A stretch of 64,000 nucleotides of DNA from DAOUJH01 sp965116555 (GCA_965116555.1 OZ220698.1:2046001-2110000); one strand, 5' to 3'. Positions 42,378-50,236 are shown, numbered from the stretch's first letter. Translations and numbers: made by a program. Notes: generated from the letters alone by a model not told the origin.

Positions 42378-42543
42378 GATTCGTTTCTCACCTCCGCCAA
42401 AATTTCGCCCGAATTTAGCCTTGTACTTGACATAACGTTGGAAACGAATCCTCCTTCTCAGGCACAACACGACTCCACCGTTGCACGCCGTCTCATGCCT
42501 AATATGCGTTTTAACGACATACAAAAACGACTTATGTCAAGTA
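42378..42543. repeat. Two interleaved inverted repeats in non-coding DNA
   Basis: Pair A: GATTCGTTTC (42378-42387) with its exact complement at 42441-42450, 53 bases apart. Pair B: TACTTGACATAA (42424-42435) with its exact complement at 42532-42543, 96 bases apart. The pairs interleave. A nested GACATA/TATGTC stem lies at the right end. The DNA is AT-richer than its surroundings. Confidence 0.7.
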
Positions 42544-42570
42544 GTAACCTCCTTACGCCGCTGGCCAAAT

Positions 42571-42599
42571 TTTACATTGACCTGAAATACGGGTAGAAT
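42571..42599 (+). promoter_or_regulatory. Promoter of the carbonic anhydrase gene
   Basis: TTTACA (42571-42576), a 17-base spacer and TAGAAT (42594-42599), each one mismatch from consensus. The start is expected near 42606, about 32 bases before ATG 42638. Confidence 0.7.
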
Positions 42600-42637
42600 C
42601 TGCGCTTGCTTTTACTACTTACCCTAAGGAGATGCAG

Positions 42638-43129
42638 ATGACTGCAACGGATGACGCACTGAAGAACAACGAACGGTACGCTGAGGGCTTCGAAAAGGGC
42701 AGCTTGCCCCTGCCCCCGGCGCTTCACATGGCGGTTGTGGCCTGCATGGACGCTCGCCTGGACACCCACAAGCTGATGGGACTGCAGGAGGGCGACGCCC
42801 ACGTAATCCGCAACGCGGGAGGCGTGGTCAGCGACGACGTGCTTCGCTCACTGGTGATCTCGCAGCGCCTGTTGGGCACCCGCGAGGTCGTGCTCATACA
42901 CCATACAGACTGCGGTATGCTCACCTTCCGCGATGACGACGTAAAGGATGCCATCCTGGCAGACACCGGCCTGCGACCGTCCTTTGCGCTGGAGGCTTTC
43001 GGGGATCTTGAGGAGGACGTGCGGCAGTCCATAGCTCGCATACAGGCCAACCCCTTCGTTCCGGTCAAGGACAATATTCGCGGGTTCGTTTACGACTGCG
43101 AAACGGGCCGGCTCAACGAGGTCTCGTAG
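42638..43129 (+). CDS. Beta-class carbonic anhydrase
   Basis: Interconverts CO2 and bicarbonate. The 163-residue protein closely follows the short mycobacterial Rv1284-type beta-CA pattern. Zinc ligands are Cys36 (ACMDARLD), His89 and Cys92 (HHTDCGM), with the Asp38-Arg40 dyad. AAGGAG lies 6 bases before ATG 42638; the in-frame ATG at 42632 is too close to the site. It may supply bicarbonate for carboxylations. A 99-base gap separates it from the membrane protein. Confidence 0.95.
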   Translation: MTATDDALKNNERYAEGFEKGSLPLPPALHMAVVACMDARLDTHKLMGLQEGDAHVIRNAGGVVSDDVLRSLVISQRLLGTREVVLIHHTDCGMLTFRDDDVKDAILADTGLRPSFALEAFGDLEEDVRQSIARIQANPFVPVKDNIRGFVYDCETGRLNEVS

Positions 43130-43228
43130 ACTGATAGCTAACAGTCTTAGTGCGGCTAGCCGCGCTCGACCACCGGTTGTCAGAAGATAGAAAATACTGC
43201 TTCTTTCCCCCTAAAGGAGGGCCCCGAG

Positions 43229-43642
43229 ATGTTGATTAAGCGCTTGGCCGCCGTCTACTTGATACTGCTGGCGACCGTAGTGGCTGGCCATTTCCTGGCT
43301 ACCCAGTTCTACGACCCGACGCCGGAGGGCACTGCCCGCAACGTATGGCAAGTCCTAAACCCGTTGATGGTAATAGGAATTGTCATAGCGCTGATAGTCG
43401 CATTGAACAGGAAATTGAACGGAGACGACTCCAAGGCGATAACCCGAGAATATCTGGAGGCTAACTTCACCTTCTACTTTTCGGCGGCTCTTCTGATTGC
43501 CTTCGCCTGGAACTGGTTCGGTGTTGAATGGGTGGAGCCACGCAACGACAATGCGCTGCTATGGCTTTTTATAGGCTCCACGCACCCCCTGCTGGTGGCC
43601 TCCACCGGCATACGGCTGCTCCGTAAGTCTTCTTCCGGATGA
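43229..43642 (+). CDS. Small integral membrane protein, unknown function
   Basis: 137 residues, not assigned to a family. Hydrophobic segments lie at about 4-24, 44-60, 80-98 and 109-128, giving four likely membrane helices. The loop 61-80 is charged, and conserved-looking tryptophans appear in WNWFGVEWVEP. AAAGGAGG lies before ATG 43229 with normal spacing, supporting expression. A 14-bp hairpin follows at 43663. Its neighbour is a carbonic anhydrase, but no functional tie can be read. Confidence 0.75.
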   Translation: MLIKRLAAVYLILLATVVAGHFLATQFYDPTPEGTARNVWQVLNPLMVIGIVIALIVALNRKLNGDDSKAITREYLEANFTFYFSAALLIAFAWNWFGVEWVEPRNDNALLWLFIGSTHPLLVASTGIRLLRKSSSG

Positions 43643-43662
43643 GCTCTTGCCCTCTTCGCGAG

Positions 43663-43699
43663 AAGACGCGCCCTTCCTAATTTAAGAAGGGCGCGTCTT
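43663..43699. terminator. Long perfect hairpin between convergent genes
   Basis: AAGACGCGCCCTTC (43663-43676) and its exact complement (43686-43699) flank a 9-base loop. It lies between two genes whose 3' ends face each other. No T-run follows on either strand, so a bidirectional terminator is plausible but not textbook. Confidence 0.5.
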
Positions 43700-43736
43700 G
43701 AGAATCATAGTCGGCACTAGCTGTATTGCCGGTAGC

Positions 43737-45041
43737 TCATCTCAATGCTTCTACTATGCGCTCTACATTGGCTCTTATCATGCCGATGTAGGTTCCAGCG
43801 TCGGTGCCCTGGCTGTCCAGGGAGCCCGAATAGAGGCGTACTAGCCTCGCTCCCGACTCCGTGGCCACGGCGTTGGCCAAGCGCTCGCTAACTGTTGTCT
43901 CACCAAAGATTGCCGGAACGCCCAGTTCCTCCACCTCGTGGATTAACTCGGCCAGGTCCTCAGCGGATGGCTCGGTCTCCGTGGTTGTGCCCAGAATGAC
44001 TCCAACTACGCTGAAGCCGTACAGCTCCGCGAAATAGCCCAGGCTGTCGTGGGAGGTGACCAGCAGTCTGCGTTCCTCCGGCACCATAGCAACCTGCTGC
44101 TCTGTCCACGCGTGGAGTTCCTCCAACTGGGCCACGTAGGCGGTGGCGTCAGCAGTGTAGGTCTGCACACCGTCCGGATTCATCGTGGCAAGTTGGGTGG
44201 CGATTTCAATGACGGCGGCCTTGACGCGAAGGGGGTCGAACCAGAAATGGGGGTCGTGAACGCCGTGGCCGTGGCCTTCGTGCTCATCCTCGCCCTCACC
44301 GACAACGTGTTCAATCTCCTCTATGGCTTCCTCGGCGTCAATCTGCCCGTTTTGGAACTGTTCGAGTAGCTCGGCCACGTGCTCGGAAGGCTCTTCCATC
44401 TCTCCTTCTTCTGCACCTTCCTCTTCGTGGTGTTCAAGGCCTTCCAGCAACTCTGCAACCTCCTCCAGCCCCTCCTCCGCGCTTATCTCTCCTTCCTCCA
44501 CCTCATGGACTATGTGCTCGAGCTCTTCCAGGAACTCCACATCTTCTATATGGGTCTCGCCGAACTCTATCGGTTCGATCGAATCGGCCAGCTCAATGAT
44601 GCTCGCCGGGTCCCGTGCGGCGTTCTGGATCAACTCTGTGAGCCATGACTCTTCTAACCCCAGACCAATAGTCAACACGAGGTCCGCGTCAGCAACTCTG
44701 GCAACGTCCCTGGCGCCCGGTTGGTATCCGTGGGGATCCGCTCCTCTTGGAACGAGGCTGAAGACCTCTACGCTGTCTCCGCCGATGTTCTCCACCCAAT
44801 CCGCGACTATGCTGGTGGAAGTGACTACACTGAGGATGGTTGGCTCTGGAGTGGGGGTAGGTTCAGGCGTAGGGGTTGGCTGCGGAGTGGGAGTTGGCTG
44901 TGGGGCAGTGGTGGATTGTGTGGGTGTTGGCGTTGGTGTTGCTTCGCTGGAGCAAGCGGCCAAACTCAAGACCAGGGCAAACGCCAGAAGCGTAGTTACC
45001 CACAAGCCGGATATACGTCTATCAATACCTGGTATCATCAT
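43737..45041 (-). CDS. ZnuA-like metal-binding lipoprotein with acidic/His insert
   Basis: Substrate-binding component of a zinc (or manganese) ABC importer. The 434-residue precursor has a signal peptide ending in the lipobox LAAC (Cys30) and a Pro/Thr spacer at 35-68. Metal ligands expected in the cluster A-I family are His104 (DPHGYQP), His265 (DPHFWFD) and His331, with an acid near 381. Residues about 160-262 are an acidic, His-rich insert made of two related helical repeats and ending HEGHGHG. Usual family length is about 300. No permease or ATPase gene lies nearby. A Fur-family gene is upstream in the same direction. Confidence 0.9.
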   Translation of the reverse strand: MMIPGIDRRISGLWVTTLLAFALVLSLAACSSEATPTPTPTQSTTAPQPTPTPQPTPTPEPTPTPEPTILSVVTSTSIVADWVENIGGDSVEVFSLVPRGADPHGYQPGARDVARVADADLVLTIGLGLEESWLTELIQNAARDPASIIELADSIEPIEFGETHIEDVEFLEELEHIVHEVEEGEISAEEGLEEVAELLEGLEHHEEEGAEEGEMEEPSEHVAELLEQFQNGQIDAEEAIEEIEHVVGEGEDEHEGHGHGVHDPHFWFDPLRVKAAVIEIATQLATMNPDGVQTYTADATAYVAQLEELHAWTEQQVAMVPEERRLLVTSHDSLGYFAELYGFSVVGVILGTTTETEPSAEDLAELIHEVEELGVPAIFGETTVSERLANAVATESGARLVRLYSGSLDSQGTDAGTYIGMIRANVERIVEALR

Positions 45042-45115
45042 TGTTCCGCTGTCCTTTCCTTTTGTTTTACGTTTTGAACAACAACTTCACGGGCGATGGC
45101 GTTGGCTACATGAAA

Positions 45116-45130
45116 TGAGACTCAATCTCA
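45116..45130. promoter_or_regulatory. Possible Fur/Zur operator upstream of the ZnuA-like gene
   Basis: TGAGA-N5-TCTCA imperfect palindrome 75 bases before the gene. It is weaker than the palindrome at the Fur-family gene itself (45609-45623), and no clear promoter is seen around it. Confidence 0.3.
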
Positions 45131-45174
45131 ACACGTGCCACGCCGGATCTGCTGGGAATTCTTGATTGATATTC

Positions 45175-45609
45175 CTACTCTTCCTGGCCGTTACCGCACT
45201 TGTCGCAGATTACGTAGATCTCTATGCGGTGACCTACAATTTCGCCGGGTATGCCGCTGCCCAAGCCCCTCATCAACCGCTCGACGGTAGCGGCGCGGAA
45301 CTCACCGACGTTACCGCACTTAACGCATGCCGTATGGTGATGGTGCCCAATGCGAGAGAGGCTGTATCTGGGGGCTCCATCTATGAGGTTCAGCCTGCAT
45401 ATAACGCCGACTTCTATGAGGATCTTGATGGTGCGGAAGATGGTAGCCCTTCCCACTCCCGGCAACTCATTGCCGATCTCCTCAGCGGTGAAGCCTTCCT
45501 GCTTCCCTTCCAGTATGCGGATTATGGCGCGTCTTGGGGCCGTGGACCTGTAGCCCCTGTCTTCCAAGAGGGAAGCTATGTCCGGGTGTGCTGTCAGAGG
45601 AGTTGTCAT
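45175..45609 (-). CDS. Fur-family regulator, probably zinc-responsive (Zur-like)
   Basis: 144-residue metalloregulator. The winged helix covers 5-80, with the recognition region PGVGRATIFRTIKIL near 50-64. The four-histidine run 89-92 and the paired CxxC motifs Cys95/Cys98 and Cys135/Cys138 give a structural zinc site and a sensing site. The ZnuA-like gene 133 bases downstream points to zinc uptake control. The palindrome at its start codon suggests self-control. A clear ribosome binding site is lacking. Fur or PerR specificity cannot be excluded by sequence. Confidence 0.88.
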   Translation of the reverse strand: MTTPLTAHPDIASLLEDRGYRSTAPRRAIIRILEGKQEGFTAEEIGNELPGVGRATIFRTIKILIEVGVICRLNLIDGAPRYSLSRIGHHHHTACVKCGNVGEFRAATVERLMRGLGSGIPGEIVGHRIEIYVICDKCGNGQEE

Positions 45610-45623
45610 GATACTCGGTATCA
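45609..45623. promoter_or_regulatory. Palindromic Fur-family operator at the regulator's start
   Basis: TGATACCGAGTATCA, a 7-1-7 palindrome with 6-bp perfect arms, matches the general TGATA...TATCA Fur/Zur box. It overlaps the first base of the start codon and lies just after the expected transcription start (about 45629), so bound protein would block its own transcription. Confidence 0.6.
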
Positions 45624-45635
45624 GAGGGTCTGATG

Positions 45636-45664
45636 ATTGTTACAGGGCTTTAGGGGTCTGTCAA
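45636..45664 (-). promoter_or_regulatory. Promoter of the Fur-family gene
   Basis: Minus strand: TTGACA (45664-45659), a 17-base spacer and AACAAT (45641-45636). It stands directly after the GC hairpin that ends the STAS unit. Confidence 0.55.
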
Positions 45665-45666
45665 GC

Positions 45667-45696
45667 CCCCACGCCCGGGGGGTGTCCCGGGTGGGG
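45667..45696 (-). terminator. GC-rich hairpin after the STAS gene
   Basis: CCCCAC (45667-45672) pairs with GTGGGG (45691-45696) and an inner CCCGG/CCGGG stem follows with a 2-base bulge. No T-run is present, so it may be a Rho-independent terminator of poor type or a structural barrier. Confidence 0.4.
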
Positions 45697-45736
45697 TCTC
45701 AGAAGAGGCAGCCCAAGTAGCCCTGGTGCGGGTTCC

Positions 45737-46075
45737 TTAGCTGCTGAGAGCGGCAAGGGCTTCGTCCTTAGAGTTGTGGATGTTCACAATCTTATCGAAG
45801 CCGCTTATAGCGAATATTTCCCGGATAGACTCGGAAAGGGAGCAGACGGCGAACTCGGCCTGCTGGTTTCGCAGTGTCTTGGCCATTAGCAGAATCACAC
45901 GAAGGCCGGCGCTGCTGATATAGGAAAGATTCTCCAGATCCAGAATCACGGCGGTCTCGCTTCCGTTTATGGCGCCTTCCAAAGCAACCTGGAAGTCCCT
46001 GGCGTTGGTGCCATCCACGCGCCCTTCCGTCATTGCTATTAGAGTATTTCCCCTTCGCTCCTGTTGAATCTCCAT
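45737..46075 (-). CDS. STAS-domain anti-sigma factor antagonist
   Basis: Single STAS domain (112 aa) of the SpoIIAA/RsbV type. Such proteins bind an anti-sigma kinase when dephosphorylated and so release a sigma factor. The motif LSYISSAGLRVI has the phosphorylatable serine (Ser54 or Ser55) at the expected place, after VILDLENLS. GGGAG precedes ATG 46075. No partner kinase, phosphatase or sigma factor gene is in the window, so its circuit is unknown. Confidence 0.92.
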   Translation of the reverse strand: MEIQQERRGNTLIAMTEGRVDGTNARDFQVALEGAINGSETAVILDLENLSYISSAGLRVILLMAKTLRNQQAEFAVCSLSESIREIFAISGFDKIVNIHNSKDEALAALSS

Positions 46076-46373
46076 GCAATCTATCTCCCTGGCCGTGCCT
46101 GTAGCTTAAGTTACAGTGACGTGTACATATTATTTGTCTTATATCGGTTAGGGAGCGTTGTTCCTCCCTAGAGACTTTGTACAGTGCCTTGTAGACCCAC
46201 ACCTAGCTTATCTGCTCCGGTTTATAGAGCTGGATCAGCGGATACCACCAGTCTATCAAAACACTGTCAAATTTAGACCATAGAGCTAGAGAGCTAGCTC
46301 TGTGCTGTGGAAGCATACACAAAATCAATCGCTAGGGCAATACCATCTACCGCACAGTGTCGCCGCAACGGGC
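46076..46373. other. Leader region between glnA-II and the STAS gene with hairpins
   Basis: 298 bases without a gene. On the minus strand there is an 8-bp hairpin with 4-base loop (46282-46301, AGAGCTAG arms) 70 bases after the glutamine synthetase stop, a TTGACA (46270-46265) with only a poor -10 (TGGTAT) 17 bases later, and a TAGGGAG/CTCCCTA hairpin (46149-46170) in the STAS leader. Roles are unknown. Confidence 0.4.
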
Positions 46374-47369
46374 TTATGCCGCCTCCGATACCGTTTCCAT
46401 GATTAGCCGTGTGACCACGTAGGGATCCATGTTGGCGTTGGGACGGCGGTCCTCTATATAGCCTTTGCCTTCCCGCTCCACCTGCCAGGGGATTCTGATA
46501 GATGCGCCTCTGTCTGAGACTCCATAGCGAAACTCCTTGTAGGAGCAGGTCTCATGCCGTCCGGTAAGCCTCTCCTCTATCCCGTAGCCGTAGTTGGCAA
46601 TGTGCAGGTCGTGCCTGGTTCCCAATGCCTCGGCGGCTTGAATGCAGGCATCGTAGCTGGCCCTCATCTCTCTGGTAGAGAAGTTGGTGTGCGCTCCCGC
46701 GCCGTTCCAGTCGCCCCGGGCGGGCTTTGGATCGAGGGTTGCGTTGATGTCATAGTGCTCGCCGACCCGGTACAGCAGCCAGCGGGCAATCCATAGCTGG
46801 TCAGATACTTCCAGCGCCGGGACGGGCCCTACCTGGAACTCCCACTGACCTGGCATCACCTCCGCGTTGATGCCGGAGATGTCCAGTCCGGCATCGAGGC
46901 AAGCGGTCAGGTGCTCTTCTACCACCGGCCTGCCGAATATCTCGTCGGCTCCAACGCCGCAGTAGTAGCCTCCTTGCGGAGCGGCGATTCCCTGCTCCGG
47001 GAAGCCCAATGGCCTGGAGCCCTTGAAGAAGGTGTACTCCTGTTCAATACCGAAGATGTACTCATGTTCGGCGTACTTCTCCGCGGCCACTGCGCATGCG
47101 GCGCGGGTATTGGACTCGTGGGGGGAGAGGTCGGTATTCAGGACCTCTGTCATCACCAGAATGTTGTTCCCACCTCTCACGGGGTCAGGACACTGAAAGA
47201 CCGGTCTCAGGACGCAGTCGGAATCGCCGCCGGGAGCCTGATTGGTGCTGGAACCATCGAAGCCCCAGATGGGCAGAGGATCGCCTTCATTAACGATCCG
47301 AGTCTTTGACCTGAGCTTGGGTGTGGGTACGCTGCCATCTATCCAAATGTACTCTGCTCTTATACTCAT
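46374..47369 (-). CDS. Glutamine synthetase, eukaryote-like type II
   Basis: Makes glutamine from glutamate, ammonia and ATP. The 331-residue protein belongs to the short GSII class (GSI has about 440-470). Landmarks: IWGFDGSSTNQA near 34-45, the metal site IEQEYTF near 108-114, NAEVMPGQWEFQVGP near 163-177, GAGAHTNFST and the RIP-type end IRIPWQVEREGKGYIEDRRP (outline). GSII is typical of eukaryotes and found in some actinomycetes, rhizobia and other bacteria. GAGGACGGA precedes the ATG. It has no nearby nitrogen regulator and no PII gene. Confidence 0.94.
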   Translation of the reverse strand: MSIRAEYIWIDGSVPTPKLRSKTRIVNEGDPLPIWGFDGSSTNQAPGGDSDCVLRPVFQCPDPVRGGNNILVMTEVLNTDLSPHESNTRAACAVAAEKYAEHEYIFGIEQEYTFFKGSRPLGFPEQGIAAPQGGYYCGVGADEIFGRPVVEEHLTACLDAGLDISGINAEVMPGQWEFQVGPVPALEVSDQLWIARWLLYRVGEHYDINATLDPKPARGDWNGAGAHTNFSTREMRASYDACIQAAEALGTRHDLHIANYGYGIEERLTGRHETCSYKEFRYGVSDRGASIRIPWQVEREGKGYIEDRRPNANMDPYVVTRLIMETVSEAA

Positions 47370-47437
47370 TCCGTCCTCATGTGAATGGAGATTTCCGGCC
47401 AGGCGCGCTTACGGCCTGGGGGCCCAGCCAAGAAAGC

Positions 47438-47466
47438 ATGATAGCGCAATTTCAGGTGCTAGACAA
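47438..47466 (-). promoter_or_regulatory. Promoter of the type II glutamine synthetase gene
   Basis: Minus strand: TTGTCT (47466-47461), a 17-base spacer and TATCAT (47443-47438). The start is near 47431, giving a leader of about 60 bases. Confidence 0.55.
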
Positions 47467-47471
47467 CTGAA

Positions 47472-47501
47472 TTGCTAAAGATGCGTTGCCTCTAGTACAA
47501 T
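47472..47501 (+). promoter_or_regulatory. Possible promoter of the GPP34 gene
   Basis: Plus strand: TTGCTA (47472-47477), an 18-base spacer and TACAAT (47496-47501). It would leave a leader of about 195 bases that contains a small upstream frame. Divergent from the glutamine synthetase promoter. Confidence 0.4.
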
Positions 47502-47607
47502 GCAGCAACTAATCTTAGGTAAATCGGTTTGCGGCGACCGAGGCCTCTTCACCTGCAACCACAGCTAAGACATTGGCCAAACGCTAGATATGAGGAGCTA
47601 TAGAAAC

Positions 47608-47709
47608 ATGGCGACCCGTCCGCTCAGGAGTCCATCGGCTAGGTATAGCCCGCAACGCTCCTTGATAATGAGGGGACTTGGTCTATTTGGAGGGAAAACA
47701 CCGTGCTGA
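47608..47709 (+). CDS. Possible 33-residue upstream peptide before the GPP34 gene
   Basis: A short frame (MATRPLRSPSARYSPQRSL at its start) runs from ATG 47608 to a stop at 47709 and overlaps the GTG start of the GPP34 gene by 7 bases in another frame. GAGGAG lies 11 bases upstream. It is basic and without known relatives, and chance is a fair alternative. Confidence 0.25.
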   Translation: MATRPLRSPSARYSPQRSLIMRGLGLFGGKTPC

Positions 47710-48353
47710 GATTTGCTGAGGAACTGATGCTGTTGCTGCTCGACGATGAGGGCGGGCGTTTTGCGCGTGTACCCAGCTGGGCTTTAGATTATGCCCTTGC
47801 TGGAGGCGTATTGATGGATTTGGCGTTGGAAAATCGCATTGACACGGATCCTGACAATCTTGTCCTGCTCGACTCTACTCCCGTGGGCGACAGTCTCTTA
47901 GACCCCACGCTGGCCGACATTGCCGCCGGGGACGGGCACAACGCCCGCTACTGGGTGGAGCGAGCGGCAGCCCGCGGCCCATTTATCCGTGAGGAAGCAC
48001 TGTCCAGGCTGGTTGCCCAGGGGATCCTGGAGCGGCGGGATGCCCGGTTCCTCTGGGTGTTCAAGTCCAGGCGCTACCCGACCATAGAGGGCGAGGCTGA
48101 GCAAGAGGTCAAGCTGCGCATAATGGGCATCCTCTTCAGCAATGAGATTCCGGACCCACGAGACGTGGTCATCATCTCTCTGGTCAACGCCTGTCGCATA
48201 TTTGAGCATCTGCTGTCCAGGAACGAACTCAACAATCTGGCCGACCGGATAGAGCAGCTGCAAAAGCTTGACCTCATAGGCCAGGCCATGACCCAGGCCA
48301 TTCGAGACATTGAGGCGTCCGTGGCAATGTCAATCCACCCCTACGCGTACTGA
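47703..48353 (+). CDS. GOLPH3/GPP34-family protein
   Basis: 216-residue, mainly helical protein of the GPP34 (Golgi phosphoprotein 3) family. In eukaryotes GOLPH3/Vps74 binds phosphatidylinositol-4-phosphate on Golgi membranes; bacterial members are common in actinomycetes and of unknown role. The N-terminal signature is EELMLLLLDDEGGRF near 6-20 and LDYALAGGVLMDLALENRI near 28-46 (outline). The later SRRYPTIEGEAEQEVKLRIMGILF and DVVIISLVNACRIFEHLL also fit. GTG 47703 follows GGAGGG at normal spacing. It is followed by the convergent transglutaminase gene. Confidence 0.85.
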   Translation: MLRFAEELMLLLLDDEGGRFARVPSWALDYALAGGVLMDLALENRIDTDPDNLVLLDSTPVGDSLLDPTLADIAAGDGHNARYWVERAAARGPFIREEALSRLVAQGILERRDARFLWVFKSRRYPTIEGEAEQEVKLRIMGILFSNEIPDPRDVVIISLVNACRIFEHLLSRNELNNLADRIEQLQKLDLIGQAMTQAIRDIEASVAMSIHPYAY

Positions 48354-48395
48354 GCATCCCCCAAGGGCGCCATGTCTTTAGAATGACCTTGAAGT

Positions 48396-49259
48396 TCATG
48401 CCAGCTTGATACGTATGGTCACGTCAAGTTGAGACTCCCCGCCTCCCATTAACACTCCGCGAACCGGAGGCACGTCCTGGTAATCGCGGCCAATGGCTAC
48501 CCTTACGTACCGCTGATCCGCCGTGCAATCATTGGTGGGATCAAAGCCAATCCAGCCTAAGTTGGGCAATAGGCACTCCACCCAGGCGTGACTGGCCATC
48601 TGTCGAGACTCTCCGCTGCCGCCCAGGTATAGATAGCCCGACACGTATCTGGCCGGAATATGCCAGTTACGGGCAATTGCTATCATGACGTGGGCGTAGT
48701 CCTGGCATACGCCCTGTCCGGTTTCCAGGATGTGCTCAATGGGAGACAACACAGACGTGACACCCGGGACGTACTGGAACCTTCGAAAGAGGGTACTGGA
48801 AAGCTGGAGCAGAGACTGTAGTGGGTCGTCGCCCGGTTTGGCGTCTAGCTTCTTCAGGAAAGAGTTAAGGGCGGAAGAGGGTCTGGCGAAGGCGCTTGGC
48901 CGAGTGAATTCCCAGTACCTGAAGGAGCCACGCCAGGATAGAATCTCCTCCCATGTGCTGGCGCCGGAGACACCGGGCAGAGGAGATGGAGGACTGCACT
49001 CCACGACGGACCGAGAAGTAATCTCCAGGGCCTGGTGCTCCTGGTAGATGTTCATAATCTGCTTTGTGTTGCCGTAGAAGTCGGTTTCGCTGCTCAGATG
49101 CGCCTGTGGGCTGGTGATTACCTCATAGCTAAAAAGCCGTTGTAGCCGGTCGTTGCGCGGTTTGAGGCAGAGGGACAGGATGCTGCGGCGTACGGGGGAA
49201 GCGTATTGATAGCGGGAAACGTGCTCTATTTCATAGAGTTCCGGCGTCGATCCGACCAT
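48396..49259 (-). CDS. Transglutaminase-like protein with N-terminal beta domain
   Basis: 287-residue protease-fold protein. The N-terminal domain (about 8-90) with VSRYQYASPVRRSILSLCLKPR is the bacterial transglutaminase N-domain; the catalytic triad is Cys185 (GQGVCQDYAH), His224 (SHAWVE) and Asp240 (FDPTND). This class is found with alpha-E and circularly permuted ATP-grasp genes, as here. It may work as a peptidase or cross-linker on the peptide-like product of that gene set. It begins 3 bases after the alpha-E stop. Confidence 0.92.
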   Translation of the reverse strand: MVGSTPELYEIEHVSRYQYASPVRRSILSLCLKPRNDRLQRLFSYEVITSPQAHLSSETDFYGNTKQIMNIYQEHQALEITSRSVVECSPPSPLPGVSGASTWEEILSWRGSFRYWEFTRPSAFARPSSALNSFLKKLDAKPGDDPLQSLLQLSSTLFRRFQYVPGVTSVLSPIEHILETGQGVCQDYAHVMIAIARNWHIPARYVSGYLYLGGSGESRQMASHAWVECLLPNLGWIGFDPTNDCTADQRYVRVAIGRDYQDVPPVRGVLMGGGESQLDVTIRIKLA

Positions 49260-49262
49260 GGG

Positions 49263-50231
49263 CTAGCGGGCTGGCAAGTCCTCTATGGGATAGTCGAAGT
49301 AGGCGTCGACCAGAAGATGGTGCAACTCGCGGCTGTACTGCTGCACCTGTTGCAGCAGCTTGGGCCTGTCCTCACCATCCGGCCAATTGTAGTGGATGAG
49401 GGCCCCGGTGCGGCCCGCCAGTCGTAGAGCTGCGCTGCTGGCTTTGGCATTGGGCCCGGAGCCAATGGATGCTATGCCGGAATGGGCCCTATCCAGGGAT
49501 CGGCATAGTGAATCCGGTAGCAGGGCGTCCGTGACTAGCAGGTTCAGCACCTGGTCCGGGTGCACCTCGACGCTGTAGCTGCGGTTGTAAGCCTCAACAG
49601 CGTGGAAGAGGCGGAGCAGACTGGTCCAGTCAGCGTCGGAGTACTCCCCGGCCTGGGCATCGGCGTCGATTTGCGTCAGGAGCAGCGAGGTGGAGAGTTG
49701 GGCCCGCTCTATGAATCGGCCCAGTTGCATGAAGCTCCAGCCCTCATCCCGGTAAATGGTGGCGCCGGCCACGCCGGAGAAGGTGTTCATCTCCGCCGCC
49801 GTTTCGGCGTAGAAGCCCTCCGGCGAGGTTGCCCAGATATCCGTGATGGTCAGCTTCTGCATCTTGAGGTAGGCCAGGTTGATACTGGTCCATAGCTCGC
49901 CGCTGATGTGATGGCGCATCTGCCGGGCATTTTCACGCCCCATGGAGAAGCAGCTCCACACCGAATCGGGATTGGTGCGCTCAAAGGTCAGATCGTCGGC
50001 AAGGGTGTAGGAATCGGCCTGGGTGAATTCATCGCTGCTCGTTGTCACCTGGCTTCCCAGGGGAGGCAAACGGTTGAGCCCGTTGTAGATCCTGTTCCAG
50101 CCTGAGTGGATCTCCGATATGGGGCGGTCCACCAGGGCTTCCGTCTGTAGTCGCAGCAAACGGCAGACGAACTCCGCCCGCTCCAGGTATCTGCCCATCC
50201 AGTACAACCCCTGTGCACTGCGAGATAGCAT
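49263..50231 (-). CDS. Alpha-E domain protein
   Basis: 322-residue helical protein of the alpha-E superfamily, which occurs almost always next to circularly permuted ATP-grasp and transglutaminase genes. It opens MLSRSAQGLYWMGRYLERAEF and has the FSMGRENARQMRHHIS segment near 96-111. No enzymatic motif is clear; it may be a scaffold or a partner of the ATP-grasp enzyme. The ATP-grasp gene ends only 5 bases before its start, so the three genes form one unit. Confidence 0.92.
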   Translation of the reverse strand: MLSRSAQGLYWMGRYLERAEFVCRLLRLQTEALVDRPISEIHSGWNRIYNGLNRLPPLGSQVTTSSDEFTQADSYTLADDLTFERTNPDSVWSCFSMGRENARQMRHHISGELWTSINLAYLKMQKLTITDIWATSPEGFYAETAAEMNTFSGVAGATIYRDEGWSFMQLGRFIERAQLSTSLLLTQIDADAQAGEYSDADWTSLLRLFHAVEAYNRSYSVEVHPDQVLNLLVTDALLPDSLCRSLDRAHSGIASIGSGPNAKASSAALRLAGRTGALIHYNWPDGEDRPKLLQQVQQYSRELHHLLVDAYFDYPIEDLPAR

Positions 50232-50236
50232 CCGTA

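Larger units (their letters stand above)
42059..42570. other. Gene-free gap between the mtnA promoter and the carbonic anhydrase promoter
   Basis: I see no credible gene; the short reading frames at 42223-42435 (+) and 42303-42524 (-) are low-complexity and have no ribosome binding site. The stretch holds a CTGAGCG/AAGGGG repeat-like motif (42202-42223), a C-rich run near 42228-42265 and two interleaved inverted repeats (42378-42543). Confidence 0.6.

Noticed and set aside
42223..42524. Short frames in the gap before the carbonic anhydrase gene
   Set aside because: Proline-rich low-complexity sequence, no ribosome binding site, and they cross inverted repeats.
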